From Burkholderia sp. (GTDB lineage Bacteria > Pseudomonadota > Gammaproteobacteria > Burkholderiales > Burkholderiaceae), in contig JAIRVP010000011.1 in the NCBI GenBank assembly GCA_031253835.1, positions 1-64,000 of the forward strand: a DNA stretch of 64,000 bases. The letters run 5' to 3'. Below are positions 50,615-59,965 of the stretch, in pieces. Made by a program: the position numbers and the translations under genes. The notes beneath the pieces are model-generated. The model ran no database searches. It saw only the letters and a program-made list of their open reading frames with translations, and was not told the DNA's origin. Each line of letters opens with the position of its first letter. Position 1 is the first letter of the stretch.

Positions 50615-51475
50615 TCAGATCGTCGCGACCAGCAGCTCTTCCGCGTGGTTCGGCGGCCGCAGGCCGTCCGTGCGACCGGCGAAATAACGGCGCGTCAGGT
50701 CGGCGGCCGATACGTGCGCGGCCTTTGCAAAACCGGCCTCCCGCGCAAGCGCCTGGATCTGCGCCGGCATGAAGAAGCTGATGAACGGCGTGCCGCTCGC
50801 GCGTGCGCCCTTCGCGGCCATTTCGAGCCCCGGACGCACGTCCGGATCCGCGTTCTCGAGCGGCAGCAGGAACGTCATCGCGAGCGTCGAGCCCGGCGCG
50901 AGCGATGCGACTTCGCGCAGCGCGGCCGCATTCGCTTCGCGCGTCAGGTACATGCTGACGCCGGTCGACACCACGACGGCCGGCTTGCCGGCATCGAAGC
51001 CCGCGCCGACGAGCGCGTCGCGCCACGATGCCTTCGCCTCGAAATCGACCGGCACGAAACGCAGCCAGTCGGGCACGCCGAAACCGAGCTCGGCCAGGCG
51101 GCGCTGCTTCCAGGCCTGCGGCGCCGGCGGATCGACTTCGAACACGGTCACGCGCGACGCCATGTCGGGACGGCGCTGCACGAAGCTGTCGAGGCCCGCG
51201 CCGAGGATCACGTACTGGCTCACGCCAAGCGCGGCCTGCTCGGCCACGAGATCCTCGATGAAGCGCGCCCGCGCGACGATCGACGCGCGAAACGGCCGCG
51301 TGAACTGTGGATCCATGTCGCCGCGCTGCTGCCAGCCCGGCGCCGGCGCGAGCAGCTGAAGCCCGACCTCGTCGGCAAGCACGTGCGGCGGCGCGTCGAG
51401 TTCGACGTGCAGCGCGCGCCACAGCGCGACGCGGGCGGCCGTGCTGTCGGGGGCGTCTTCTCGGATATCGGTCAT
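50615..51475 (-). CDS. Class I SAM-dependent methyltransferase (TIGR00027 / leucine carboxyl methyltransferase-like)
   Basis: 286 residues. RPFRASIVARARFIEDLVAE and QYVILGAGLDSFVQRRPD form the SAM-binding region of the PF04072/TIGR00027 family, with VTVFEVDPPAPQAWKQRRL as the acidic motif and VVVSTGVSMYLTREAN thereafter. Substrates of this family are largely unknown. It is the last gene of a three-gene operon behind an RHH protein and a VOC protein (gap of 7 bp to the VOC gene). Confidence 0.85.
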   Translation of the reverse strand: MTDIREDAPDSTAARVALWRALHVELDAPPHVLADEVGLQLLAPAPGWQQRGDMDPQFTRPFRASIVARARFIEDLVAEQAALGVSQYVILGAGLDSFVQRRPDMASRVTVFEVDPPAPQAWKQRRLAELGFGVPDWLRFVPVDFEAKASWRDALVGAGFDAGKPAVVVSTGVSMYLTREANAAALREVASLAPGSTLAMTFLLPLENADPDVRPGLEMAAKGARASGTPFISFFMPAQIQALAREAGFAKAAHVSAADLTRRYFAGRTDGLRPPNHAEELLVATI

Positions 51476-51482
51476 GCCGGCC

Positions 51483-51833
51483 TCACGCGCGCTGCTGGCC
51501 CGGCGCCTGCAGGCGCCACACGCGGCCGTCGGGGTCGCGCACCGTCATGTCGCGCGTACCCCAGTGCGTGTCCTCGAACGGCGTGACGACATCGACGATC
51601 GGCTGCGGCCGCACCGCCTGTTCGTCGCGCACCTTGAGCACGACCTGCAGGTCCGGCGTCTCGTTCGGCGGCACTTCGGCGATGAACAGGAACGGACCGT
51701 CGCCGCTGCGCAGCTGGCCCGACTGATGATCGGTTTCGAACTCCAGCGTGAAGCCCAGCGCCTGGAAGAACTTCGCGGACTTGCCCCAGTTGTGCGTCGT
51801 CAGGTACACGGCTTCGATTCGCTCGGATGACAT
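51483..51833 (-). CDS. VOC-family (glyoxalase/bleomycin-resistance-like) protein
   Basis: 116 residues. Two beta-alpha-beta-beta-beta modules: IEAVYLTTHNWGKSAKFFQALGFTLEFETD and VVTPFEDTHWGTRDMTVRDPDGRVWRLQAP. Candidate metal or ligand residues are in the HWGTRD segment. VOC proteins isomerise, open or sequester small molecules. The start at 51833 is separated from the upstream RHH stop by one base, so both are translated from one message. Confidence 0.82.
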   Translation of the reverse strand: MSSERIEAVYLTTHNWGKSAKFFQALGFTLEFETDHQSGQLRSGDGPFLFIAEVPPNETPDLQVVLKVRDEQAVRPQPIVDVVTPFEDTHWGTRDMTVRDPDGRVWRLQAPGQQRA

Positions 51834-51834
51834 G

Positions 51835-52011
51835 TCACTCCTCCTTGGTGGACGGTTCCGCACCGGGCGGCGGCGCGGCCAGGTACGCGCGCAACGCATC
51901 GGCCACCAGCGCGGACAGCGATTGCTCCGTTTCGATGGCGCGATGCTTGACCTGCCGGATTAGGCCGAGCGGCAGGTACACGTTGAACTGCTTCACTTCT
52001 TCGTCGGTCAT
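51835..52011 (-). CDS. Ribbon-helix-helix (CopG/Arc-type) regulator, 58 residues
   Basis: The minus strand from ATG 52009-52011 encodes [20 protein letters not shown], then [20 protein letters not shown] and a short tail. The FNVYLP strand followed by two helices is the RHH fold: the strand reads DNA bases as a dimer. It is the first gene of the RHH-VOC-methyltransferase operon. Three CTAG boxes at 8-bp spacing cover its promoter, which predicts autorepression. The promoter geometry puts the transcript start at or next to the ATG, and no Shine-Dalgarno sequence is visible, so translation may be leaderless. Confidence 0.75.
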   Translation of the reverse strand: MTDEEVKQFNVYLPLGLIRQVKHRAIETEQSLSALVADALRAYLAAPPPGAEPSTKEE

Positions 52012-52015
52012 GAGG

Positions 52016-52046
52016 GCTAGTATGCTAGCAATCTAGCAAAAGTCAA
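52016..52046 (-). promoter_or_regulatory. Promoter and triple-CTAG operator of the RHH operon
   Basis: On the minus strand: -35 TTGACT (52041-52046), 16-bp spacer, -10 CATACT (52019-52024). CTAG tetramers at 52017-52020, 52025-52028 and 52033-52036 are exactly 8 bp apart, the geometry of tandem sites bound by RHH repressors such as MetJ. CTAG is rare in bacterial DNA. Confidence 0.65.
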
Positions 52047-52462
52047 TCGTGGTCATGCGGGAGATGGAAGCATGCGAGCGGGCGTGATGAAACAACGGCT
52101 CGCATCGCAGCAGCAAAGGCCGGCGTTCATCGATCCGACCTGATCGAACGGCGCGTGCCGCCGGGTCTGACCGATGCGATCGCGACAGCAAGCACACCCA
52201 TTTATATCGCCACAACCCGCTATATGGACTCCGTCTCATCATGCTCAATAATCGACTCCACTTCTACCAAAAAATGACAGTTGTAAAGCGCTCATACGCG
52301 AACTAGTCTGAATGGGCTGCAGCCGAGTTAAATTAAAATCGAATTTCACGTTTTTCTGAACTATTCCGGAATTCGTTGACATGATCGCGTGCAATGTTTC
52401 GATTTCCGCCAATCCATTTCGCTTGCCGTTAAAAAATTAAACAATACAGCCCCGGAGTTACC
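52047..52462. other. AT-rich intergenic region upstream of the cytochrome-like genes
   Basis: No gene seen. Unusually low G+C around 52230-52460. TTGACA at 52376-52381 with a weak TCGATT 17 bp later (52399-52404) is a possible promoter of the 52463 gene. Confidence 0.35.
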
Positions 52463-53890
52463 ATGAATGTCAGCAATGCCTCGAGTTCAGGTCGACGTAT
52501 TTCCCGGTGGGCGGCAGCGATTTATGCGGGCGCTTTCATATCGGCGACCGGTGCCGCTCTGCCAGCGCACGCCATAGGCGCCGACAGCGGCGAATGCGAC
52601 ACGCCGACGACACCATTCTGCGATGCATTGATGAACCCGTTGCCGGGATGGCCCGGCCACGTTTTCAAGCTGTCGCAGAACTATCCCGCTACCCCGCCAA
52701 AAGATTACGAGCCGTGGCGTAAATACGACCCGATTACCGATACCAAACGCTATATCCTTTCGGCTCTCACGTATTTCTATGAAGGAAATATTCGAGGGAA
52801 CCCGGCCGAAAGCGAATCCAATTTCGATCCAGCACTCAATTCGAGGCGCACCTGGTATCACGCCCCCTGGCAGGATTACGGCAAGGAAGGGCGCGAGTTC
52901 ATCCATGGATTGACGCGGGAACGTGTATCGGCACCGCTTGAACTCGCCAAAACACAGAAGTCATACTGGAATAACTACGCGGTCGGCTTCTACAACGCAC
53001 CGGGCGGCGTCACGTTCGGGAAGGTCTGGAAGGATCACGGGAATCCCGATACGACTGCAGGACTCTTTCCCGAAGGAACCGTTTCGGGGAAGCTGCTTTT
53101 CACGACGGCTACTCCTAACGAGGTTCCCTATCTCGCCGGCGCGCCCGAATGGAAGGCCTATGTTTATTGCGACGTGCACGACCAGAACCCGGCGCAGGAC
53201 AGCAAGCGTTGTGTCACGACGGTTCGCTTGCTGCAGATCGACATTGCGGTGAAGGACAACCGATCGAAGGACACCGGCTGGGTATTCGGCACCTTCGTCT
53301 ACGGAGGCGGCAAGCCGCCGAAAACGAGTGTGTCAACGAACTCGGAACTCGCCGTCGGCGACGGGCGGCCGAAAGTGAAGCCGCTCAGGAATTGGGAACA
53401 GGTTTATCCCGTCGGTGTCATGTGGGGCAATGATCCCGGATTCACGGGGTCCGGCAAGCTGAAGCAGACCTGGCTCAATCCGGATGTCGTGCTGCCCCAT
53501 TACGGCTATCAGAACCGCCTTAACGGCCCGGTCGACAACCCGAGATCGGCTTGCATGTCGTGTCACTCGACTTCCCAGTGGCCGTTAAGTGCAAGCCTGG
53601 TCCCGCCCAAGGGGGCCTCCCAATATGTCACCGCATGGTGGTTCCGCAACATCCCTTCGGGGACGCCATTCGGACCGGGGATGCCGCCGGAACCGCCGCC
53701 GCCGGGCACCCAGCCCGCGAGCGACAATGTGCACCGGGTATCGCTCGATTATTCGCTGCAGCTCGCAGGCGGCATCAGAAACTTCTTTGAAGCCAATCCG
53801 AAGCTCATCGAGAAAATGTTTCCCGAGTCATCCGCAGCCGATGTCAAGACTTACCTTGGCAATCCGGTCTCCCGGTCCGGCGACGAATAG
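52463..53890 (+). CDS. Secreted c-type cytochrome-like protein, single CxxCH heme site
   Basis: 475 residues. A signal peptide (RRISRWAAAIYAGAFISATGAALPAHA, after a short N-terminal tail) is followed by a large domain of no recognised family, rich in Trp, Tyr and Pro. A single heme-c attachment motif, CMSCH, lies in PRSACMSCHSTSQWPLSAS near residue 370. The next gene has the same layout. A covalent heme and periplasmic location are inferred. G+C is lower than in the surrounding chromosome. Role unknown: electron transfer, peroxidase-type chemistry or ligand sensing are possible. Confidence 0.6.
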   Translation: MNVSNASSSGRRISRWAAAIYAGAFISATGAALPAHAIGADSGECDTPTTPFCDALMNPLPGWPGHVFKLSQNYPATPPKDYEPWRKYDPITDTKRYILSALTYFYEGNIRGNPAESESNFDPALNSRRTWYHAPWQDYGKEGREFIHGLTRERVSAPLELAKTQKSYWNNYAVGFYNAPGGVTFGKVWKDHGNPDTTAGLFPEGTVSGKLLFTTATPNEVPYLAGAPEWKAYVYCDVHDQNPAQDSKRCVTTVRLLQIDIAVKDNRSKDTGWVFGTFVYGGGKPPKTSVSTNSELAVGDGRPKVKPLRNWEQVYPVGVMWGNDPGFTGSGKLKQTWLNPDVVLPHYGYQNRLNGPVDNPRSACMSCHSTSQWPLSASLVPPKGASQYVTAWWFRNIPSGTPFGPGMPPEPPPPGTQPASDNVHRVSLDYSLQLAGGIRNFFEANPKLIEKMFPESSAADVKTYLGNPVSRSGDE

Positions 53891-54067
53891 TCTCGAGGAC
53901 GGGTACGCGCAGAGATTGCGCGTGACTCGGGATCACCAGCAATGAAGCGAGGGCCCGGGACTGTCCCGTGCGAGCCGTTGCAGCGTCCGCACGCAATGGA
54001 GAACTGACTTGCGGCCCTCGGCGCAACCGTCGTCAGAACCAGGAGTCTCCGCTTAGGAGAACACAAT

Positions 54068-55834
54068 ATGATGCAACCGGGAAAATGCCACGTCGGCTTA
54101 CTGCGCGTCGCGATGCTGATTGCGGGGGCCGTGTCGCTCGCGATCTACCCTGTCACCGGAATGAGCAGCACCTCTGGTGGTAACGCGAACGATCCGATCG
54201 AGATCAGCTCCTCGCTCCCCAAGGATCTCAATAATTCCGACGCCCCGCATGCGACATTGCAACAGGCCGCCACCTTTGCCTGGAATCAGTTCATCGCGCT
54301 GAACTGGCCCGCACTTGCCAAGGACACCAACAATCAAAAGCGCGACTATCCTGACACGAGCTTGCCGTTTGGCGACCCTCAGTACAAAGACCCTCTCGTC
54401 TGGCATACCTTTCGCGGAAAAGTTGAAATATTCCCGACCGACAATTCCAAGGCCTTCGCGAAAGGAGCCGCCAGCGATTACGGCTACGATGACCGGCCGA
54501 ATTACAGCTATGGCCAAGGAAATGTCGCCCCCGTTTCCGGGCCGGCGCCCTGGATCAATCTTGACGAGAACAGCCAGATTGGCCTGAATAAAATTTATGC
54601 CGGCGTCGTGTCGAGCACGCCGCTGGATAAAAATGCACAAATTCTCTTCATGGCAAAGGCCAATAGAAATGAATACAGGTACATTACCGCAAACAAATGG
54701 TGGAATCCGGTAGCCCCCGACCCAAAGCGGTCGAATCCGCAAGACGCCGTCCCGACCATATTCCGAGCGACCGCCGATTTCGTCAAAGCATACAAACGCG
54801 ACCCGGTAGCCGGCTCTACCAATTGCGATGGCAACCCGTCCAAAGCCAGGTGCGTCAGCCTTCCCCTGGACTCCATTGAAATCAAGGCAGCATGGAGAAG
54901 GTTGACTCCCGACGAAATAAAATCCGGGCGATTCTATACAACGCTGACCCGTCACTACGAAAGCGCAGACGACGGAAAAAACATCAAGGCCACCGACGAA
55001 GTCATGGGGCTGGTCGGATTGCACATCATCAGAAAAACCAAATCCGCTCCCTATTTCATTTATACGACATTCGAGCAGGCTGACAATATAACGGACGCCA
55101 ACGGAAATGCGATCGAAGATGAAGATGGAAATTACAAGAGCGCACTGAAGAACGTAACGCCTATGACACCAAACGTAATCTCCAACAACGCCACCGCGAA
55201 CACGACCCAGACATTCGTGCGCCCGGGAAGTTACCCTTCCCAACCAAACAAACAGCTTTACTATCAGAACATCAAAGACACCAAAGATCACAGTTCCGGC
55301 CTGCTCGATGGCGGGATCATTCTCGTCAACAAAAGAATCAATGACATACCGGATGAAATAATAAACGCCAACAAGCAGGCTCACGACACGATTCGGTCAT
55401 ATGCAGCCTCCAAGAATTTCAAATCACCGCCTGTTTGGCTGTACTACAAGCTCATCAATGTTCAAAACACGCCGCTCGGGGAAAAGGTTTCCGGAATCGA
55501 CAGATTTCCACGCTCGACCTATTATCAAGCCAATAGCGTCATCGAAACCGACTACAATCTTCAGCGGTTCAGCGGGGAGTTTGATGACTTCCGGAATAAA
55601 AAATTCACCATTACCGATTTCACCAAAAGCGGCAACAATCTGACCAACGTTTCACACGGCGGGAACAGCCTCAACATGGGCGGCTGCATGGGTTGTCATG
55701 GCAATGCCCAGGCTGCCGGCTCCGGTTTCAGCTTTATCTTTCTCGATTCGCCCGTGACCGCCCCGGAGTGGGACACCAAATCCCTGAACGACAGTAAATT
55801 TCGCCGATTCATGAATTACCTGGCTCATCCGTGA
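54068..55834 (+). CDS. Second secreted c-type cytochrome-like protein, single CxxCH heme site
   Basis: 588 residues behind an AGGAGA site. Signal peptide VAMLIAGAVSLAIYPVTGMSS; then ATFAWNQFIALNWPA and a long poorly classifiable domain with many Asn, Tyr and Lys. Near the end GGCMGCHGNAQAAG provides a heme-c site, followed by GSGFSFIFLDSPVTAPEWD. It lies 177 bp after the first heme protein and shares its low G+C, so the pair probably acts together. The gap is long enough for a separate promoter. Function unknown. Confidence 0.6.
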   Translation: MMQPGKCHVGLLRVAMLIAGAVSLAIYPVTGMSSTSGGNANDPIEISSSLPKDLNNSDAPHATLQQAATFAWNQFIALNWPALAKDTNNQKRDYPDTSLPFGDPQYKDPLVWHTFRGKVEIFPTDNSKAFAKGAASDYGYDDRPNYSYGQGNVAPVSGPAPWINLDENSQIGLNKIYAGVVSSTPLDKNAQILFMAKANRNEYRYITANKWWNPVAPDPKRSNPQDAVPTIFRATADFVKAYKRDPVAGSTNCDGNPSKARCVSLPLDSIEIKAAWRRLTPDEIKSGRFYTTLTRHYESADDGKNIKATDEVMGLVGLHIIRKTKSAPYFIYTTFEQADNITDANGNAIEDEDGNYKSALKNVTPMTPNVISNNATANTTQTFVRPGSYPSQPNKQLYYQNIKDTKDHSSGLLDGGIILVNKRINDIPDEIINANKQAHDTIRSYAASKNFKSPPVWLYYKLINVQNTPLGEKVSGIDRFPRSTYYQANSVIETDYNLQRFSGEFDDFRNKKFTITDFTKSGNNLTNVSHGGNSLNMGGCMGCHGNAQAAGSGFSFIFLDSPVTAPEWDTKSLNDSKFRRFMNYLAHP

Positions 55835-55941
55835 GAGCTCTTATATTTCGACCAGGCATCATGAGAGTTTTTCAAACAATATCGAACCCCGTCTTGCGAT
55901 GCACCCGATAGGTAATTTAACCACTGATTAAAGAGGCCATC

Positions 55942-56391
55942 ATGTCGAACACCATCAACATCCTTGTTGCGGTAAACACGACCGGCGCACTCGGCGCAAG
56001 CAACGGCGAGATATCAGACAAAAACGTCGGCGACTTCGTATATATGGCGGACGACTCCGACACCACATACCCGGCCGCCCAAAATTACAAGACCGAGGGC
56101 ACCGACGAATTGCTCACGTACTGCCAGGACGGGGACACCCTCATTTGGCGCGTTTATTCAATCAATCAACAGCCAAGCATCGCCATTACAGGAATTACCG
56201 GGGACGTGGATTCCACGTTCAATGAATTCAAGCCCCAAGCAATATCCGGGCATGACGGCCAATGGTGGTCTGCAGTTATTCATGGAACAGGAACAAGCGT
56301 TCAATACTCGGTCAACCTGTCGATAGGCGGTGTGCCGGTAAGGTTTGATCCGCATATCACGTCGGTCGAACCCGAATACGCGAAGCGCTAG
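55942..56391 (+). CDS. AidA/PixA-family inclusion-body-type protein
   Basis: 149 residues without a signal peptide. MSNTINILVAVNTTGALGASNGE, FVYMADDSDT, GTDELLTYCQDGDTLIWRVYSINQ and the end VQYSVNLSIGGVPVRFDPH match the PixA/AidA family (PF12306). AidA of Burkholderia is quorum-sensing controlled and PixA of Xenorhabdus forms crystalline inclusions (family knowledge). No lux-box-type dyad was seen in the 107 bp upstream, so quorum control is not supported here by the sequence. It follows the two heme proteins in the same low-G+C group. Confidence 0.85.
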   Translation: MSNTINILVAVNTTGALGASNGEISDKNVGDFVYMADDSDTTYPAAQNYKTEGTDELLTYCQDGDTLIWRVYSINQQPSIAITGITGDVDSTFNEFKPQAISGHDGQWWSAVIHGTGTSVQYSVNLSIGGVPVRFDPHITSVEPEYAKR

Positions 56392-56494
56392 TTGCGCGAC
56401 GCGGGGCAGCCGACCGTGGTCGTGCTCGGCAGCCTGCCCGTTCGCACCGGGCCGCGTACGTCCGGCGCAGCGGCTGCGCGCAGCCGCGTTCGCG

Positions 56495-57325
56495 TTATTG
56501 CGCAGCGCGCGCCGCGAGCCGTGCAAACAGCGCGTCGAGATCGAATCCGTCCGTATTGACGCCGATCGTGTCGCGCAGGCAAGCACCCCACTCGGCCGCG
56601 TTGTCGAACGTGACGGAGCGCCCCGCGCCCGCCGCATCGCGCAGCGTCAGCGTGGTGTTGCGCAGCGCGGCGCGGCCGTCCGGCAGCACGCGGCACGCGA
56701 TCAGGTCATGCAGGAAGATCGAGTCGGGATAGGTCGACGTAAACCAGTTCGCGGCGTCGTAATCGATCCATTCGACCTGCTTCGGCTGGAAGCGGTAGGT
56801 GGTTTGCCAGCCGTCCGGCGTCTCGAACTGCATGTCGAACTCGCCGTCGACCGGCGCGGCGACGACACGGAACGCGCCGTGCGGCGTCAGTTGCCGCGCG
56901 TCCGGCACGAAGCGCAGCGGCGCCGTCAGCGTCGCGCTGCCGAAACCGATGTCCGCGAGCCACGCCGCGCCGTCGAGATCGATGCGCAGCAGCATGTGCG
57001 TATGCGCGGCCGGCATGTCCGGCGGCCGCATCCAGAGCACGCGCGCAATCATCGGCGTCACGCGAAAACCGATCGTCGTGAGCGCGGTGTAGAACAGCTT
57101 GTTGAGTTCGAAGCAGTAGCCGCCGCGGCGGCGTTCGATCACCTTGTCGACGATCGCGGGCAGGTCGAGCGCGACGCGCGCGCCAGTCAGCGGATTGAGG
57201 TTTTCGAACGGGATCGCCTGCGGGTGCAGCAGATGCAGCCGGCGCAGCACGTCCATCGTCGGCTCGGCCGGGCCGTCGTAGCCGATGCGGGAAAAATAGC
57301 GCGAGAGGTCGAACGGGTCAGTCAT
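56495..57325 (-). CDS. nat: Arylamine N-acetyltransferase
   Basis: 276 residues, normal NAT length. The catalytic triad is visible: C71 in RRGGYCFELN, H110 in AAHTHMLLR and D125 in AWLADIGFGS. N-terminal HLLHPQAIPFENLNPLTG is also conserved. It transfers acetyl from acetyl-CoA to arylamines, hydrazines or hydroxylamines in the cytoplasm. The ATG at 57325 is chosen because an upstream in-frame start would add 18 residues not seen in the family. Confidence 0.92.
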   Translation of the reverse strand: MTDPFDLSRYFSRIGYDGPAEPTMDVLRRLHLLHPQAIPFENLNPLTGARVALDLPAIVDKVIERRRGGYCFELNKLFYTALTTIGFRVTPMIARVLWMRPPDMPAAHTHMLLRIDLDGAAWLADIGFGSATLTAPLRFVPDARQLTPHGAFRVVAAPVDGEFDMQFETPDGWQTTYRFQPKQVEWIDYDAANWFTSTYPDSIFLHDLIACRVLPDGRAALRNTTLTLRDAAGAGRSVTFDNAAEWGACLRDTIGVNTDGFDLDALFARLAARAAQ

Positions 57326-57444
57326 GAACCTGCACCGATAAGAGGGACACGCCACGATAGCATCGCGCGAAATCCCCATGTTGTGCGGGGCGATTGTCGG
57401 TCGTCGCGCGATGCCGGCACCGCATCGCGCGCACCCGCACGACG

Positions 57445-58137
57445 TTACGGCAGCAGCTTCAGCGCCGACGCTGCGACCGACGGCACCGAAATGCCCTGGC
57501 TCGTCGCGAACTGCACGGCCTGGCTGAGCGTCGCCGCGAGCGACTGCAGCTGGCCCGGCGCGCTTTGCGCGATATACGACGCGGCCTGCATGTTCTGCGG
57601 ATTCAGGCCCGACTGCAGCAGCGACGCCGCGCTCGTCGAACCGAGATTGCCGAGCCCCGACTGCAGCTGCGAATACTGCGTGAGGCCCTGCCCGAGCGAC
57701 GCGAGGCCGCTGCTGAACGCCTGCTTGTCGACCGGGCCGTGCGTGGCGCCGCCGCTCGCGAACGCCTGGCCGAGCGCCTGCGACACCGACTGCTGCGCGC
57801 CGCCCATCTGCGACAGCGCGGCCGGCGTCAGCGCATTGCCGCCGGACAGCTGGCTCGCAGCCTGCTGCGCCTGCCCGGCCGCACCGGTCAGCCCCATCGC
57901 CGATGCGAGCGACGACTGGCCGGTCAACACCTGCTGGTTCGCGCCGACATAGGCTTGCAGCAACTGCGCGACACCGCCGCCCTGCGCGGGGGCCGCCTGC
58001 TGTTGCTGACCGCCGCCAAGCAGCGACGCGCCAAGCGACTGCAAGTCGAGCTGCGCGTGCGCGGCGCTACTGATCAGGATGCCGAACGCGATGCCTGCCG
58101 AGGCCAGGTGACGGCCCGTCGCGCGAATGTGCTTCAT
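57445..58137 (-). CDS. Exported low-complexity protein rich in Gln, Gly, Ala and Ser
   Basis: 230 residues. A signal peptide (RHLASAGIAFGILISSAAHAQ) is followed by repetitive Q/G/A/S-rich helical sequence (LLGGGQQQQAAPAQGGG, GLTGAAGQAQQAASQLSGG, SGLASLGQGLTQYSQLQSGLG) with no cysteine and no recognised domain. Such proteins occur in Burkholderia as conserved exported proteins. The start at 58137 gives the signal peptide; longer starts do not. Function unknown. Confidence 0.75.
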   Translation of the reverse strand: MKHIRATGRHLASAGIAFGILISSAAHAQLDLQSLGASLLGGGQQQQAAPAQGGGVAQLLQAYVGANQQVLTGQSSLASAMGLTGAAGQAQQAASQLSGGNALTPAALSQMGGAQQSVSQALGQAFASGGATHGPVDKQAFSSGLASLGQGLTQYSQLQSGLGNLGSTSAASLLQSGLNPQNMQAASYIAQSAPGQLQSLAATLSQAVQFATSQGISVPSVAASALKLLP

Positions 58138-58410
58138 GTGCTTTCCTCGTGCCCGAATGATTGAGGCCGATATTGTCGAAGCGCGTCGCGCGGTGCCGCA
58201 ACGACTGAAACACATCGAAACGAAATCACGGTGCGCGGCCGCTTGCAATTCCGCGCCCGGCGGACGTCGTCGCGCGGATTCGTCCACGTTTGCCGTGCGA
58301 TATCGCGCGCGTACCGGCATTCGTTCTCCGGTTGCGTCAATGCAGGCGACGCCCGGCCTTTGTATGCAGCGCAGCAAAACGCATCGCCGTCGAACGACAC
58401 GTTCAGCGAT
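58138..58410. other. Intergenic region between the exported protein and the amidase terminator
   Basis: No gene recognised on either strand. It holds the upstream region of the exported-protein gene. Confidence 0.3.
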
Positions 58411-58442
58411 CAAAACAAAACGGGCGGCTCGCCGCCGCCCGT
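58411..58442 (-). terminator. Rho-independent terminator of the amidase gene
   Basis: On the minus strand, ACGGGCGGC, loop GGCGA, GCCGCCCGT and then TTTTGTTTTG: a 9-bp stem with a T-run, 39 bp after the amidase stop. Confidence 0.8.
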
Positions 58443-58480
58443 CTCATCACGCTGCTGCCGGCCGTCGACCGGCCGCGACG

Positions 58481-59965
58481 TTACGCAGCCATCCACGCCG
58501 GCAGCCGCTGGCCGACCCAGTCGGCAGCCTGCTCGTAGCCGCGCGCGAGCTGCAGCACGGCGAGATCGGCACGCGGACGCCCGATCAGCTGCATGCCCAT
58601 CGGCAATCCGGCATCGTTGAAGCCGACCGGCACGTTGATCACCGGGCAGCCGGCCAGCGTCCACGGCACGACCGTTTCCATCCAGCGGTGGTAGGTATCC
58701 ATCGCACGGCCCGCGATCTCCTTCGGCCAGCGCTGGTCGACGTCGAACGGGAACACCTGGGCGGTCGGCGCCGCGATGAAGTCGTAGCGGTCGAAGAAGC
58801 TCAGCACGGCCTGATGCCATGCGGTGCGCTCGACGCTCGCATCGAACACCGCCGCGCCCTGCATCGCGAGCAGCCCTTCGACTTCGTAGATCGCCTCGGG
58901 CTTCAGCAGCGCGCGGCGCGCCGGGTCCCGATAGTGCGCGAGCAGCCCGCCGCCGGACAGCAGGTGCCGGTGCGCGAGCCACAGGCGCCAGATCCGGTCG
59001 GGTGCGAACGCCGGCAGCGCGGCATCGACGTCGCAGCCGATCTCGCGCAGCGTCGCGAGCCCCTGCTCGCACTGCGCAAGCACGCCGGCCTCGGTCGCGA
59101 GGTAGCCGTTCCAGTCGCCGACCCACGCGACGCGCTTGCCGCGCAGGTCCGCGTCGAGCGGCTGCGCGAACACGGCCGGATCGTCCGCGAGCGACAGCGG
59201 ATCGTTCGCGTCGTAGCCGGCCTGGATCGCGAGCAGCTGCGCGACGTCGCCGACGGTACGGCCCATCGGCCCTTCGATGCCGAGCTGCTGCATGAACACG
59301 TCGACGCCCGGCCAGCGCGGCACGCGGCCCTGCGACGGACGGAAGCCGTAGATGTTGCAGAACGCGGCCGGGTTGCGCAGCGAGCCGCCGAAATCGCTGC
59401 CGTCCGCGACCGGCAGCATCCGCGCCGCGAGCGCCGCCGCCGTGCCGCCGCTGCTGCCGCCCGCGCTCTTCGTCAGGTCGTACGGGTTGCGCGTGGCACC
59501 ATGGACCTCGTTGAACGTGTGCGAGCCGAGCCCGAATTCCGGCGTGTTGGTCTTGCCGATGAAGATCGCGCCGGCCGCGCGCATCCGCGCGACGCCGACG
59601 GAATCGGCCTGCGGCACGTTCTCGCGAAAGATCGGCGAGCCGTAGGTCGTCCGCAGCCCCTTCGTCATCGCCAGATCCTTCGGCGCCTGCGGCATCCCGT
59701 GCATCCAGCCGTGGTACTCGCCGCGCGCCAGCGCGGCATCCTTTTCCGCGGCTTCGGCCAGCAGCGCATCGCGGTCGCGCAGCGAGACGATCGCGTTGAT
59801 CGCGCCGTTCACGCGCTCGACGTGATCGAGGTACGCACGCATCGTCTCGACGCACGAGACCGCCTTGCCGCGAATCGCCGCGGCGAGCTCGCCGGCCGAC
59901 AGGCGCACGATCGGATCGACGGAAATGGAAGCGGGAGCGAGAAGCTGCGGGGCGCCGTGCGGCAT
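58481..59965 (-). CDS. Amidase, amidase-signature family
   Basis: 494 residues. The Ser-cisSer-Lys triad is complete: K96 in QAPKDLAMTKG, S171/S172 in KSAGGSSGGTAAALAA and nucleophile S195 in GSDFGGSLRNPA. The enzyme hydrolyses an amide to a carboxylate and ammonia, probably in the cytoplasm since no signal is seen. Substrate unknown. The gene is followed by its own terminator and has no obvious operon partner. Confidence 0.92.
   Translation of the reverse strand: MPHGAPQLLAPASISVDPIVRLSAGELAAAIRGKAVSCVETMRAYLDHVERVNGAINAIVSLRDRDALLAEAAEKDAALARGEYHGWMHGMPQAPKDLAMTKGLRTTYGSPIFRENVPQADSVGVARMRAAGAIFIGKTNTPEFGLGSHTFNEVHGATRNPYDLTKSAGGSSGGTAAALAARMLPVADGSDFGGSLRNPAAFCNIYGFRPSQGRVPRWPGVDVFMQQLGIEGPMGRTVGDVAQLLAIQAGYDANDPLSLADDPAVFAQPLDADLRGKRVAWVGDWNGYLATEAGVLAQCEQGLATLREIGCDVDAALPAFAPDRIWRLWLAHRHLLSGGGLLAHYRDPARRALLKPEAIYEVEGLLAMQGAAVFDASVERTAWHQAVLSFFDRYDFIAAPTAQVFPFDVDQRWPKEIAGRAMDTYHRWMETVVPWTLAGCPVINVPVGFNDAGLPMGMQLIGRPRADLAVLQLARGYEQAADWVGQRLPAWMAA

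Noticed and set aside
55835-55941. A CepR-type lux box upstream of the AidA/PixA gene
   Set aside because: No CTGT-N-ACAG-type dyad is visible in the 107 bp upstream.
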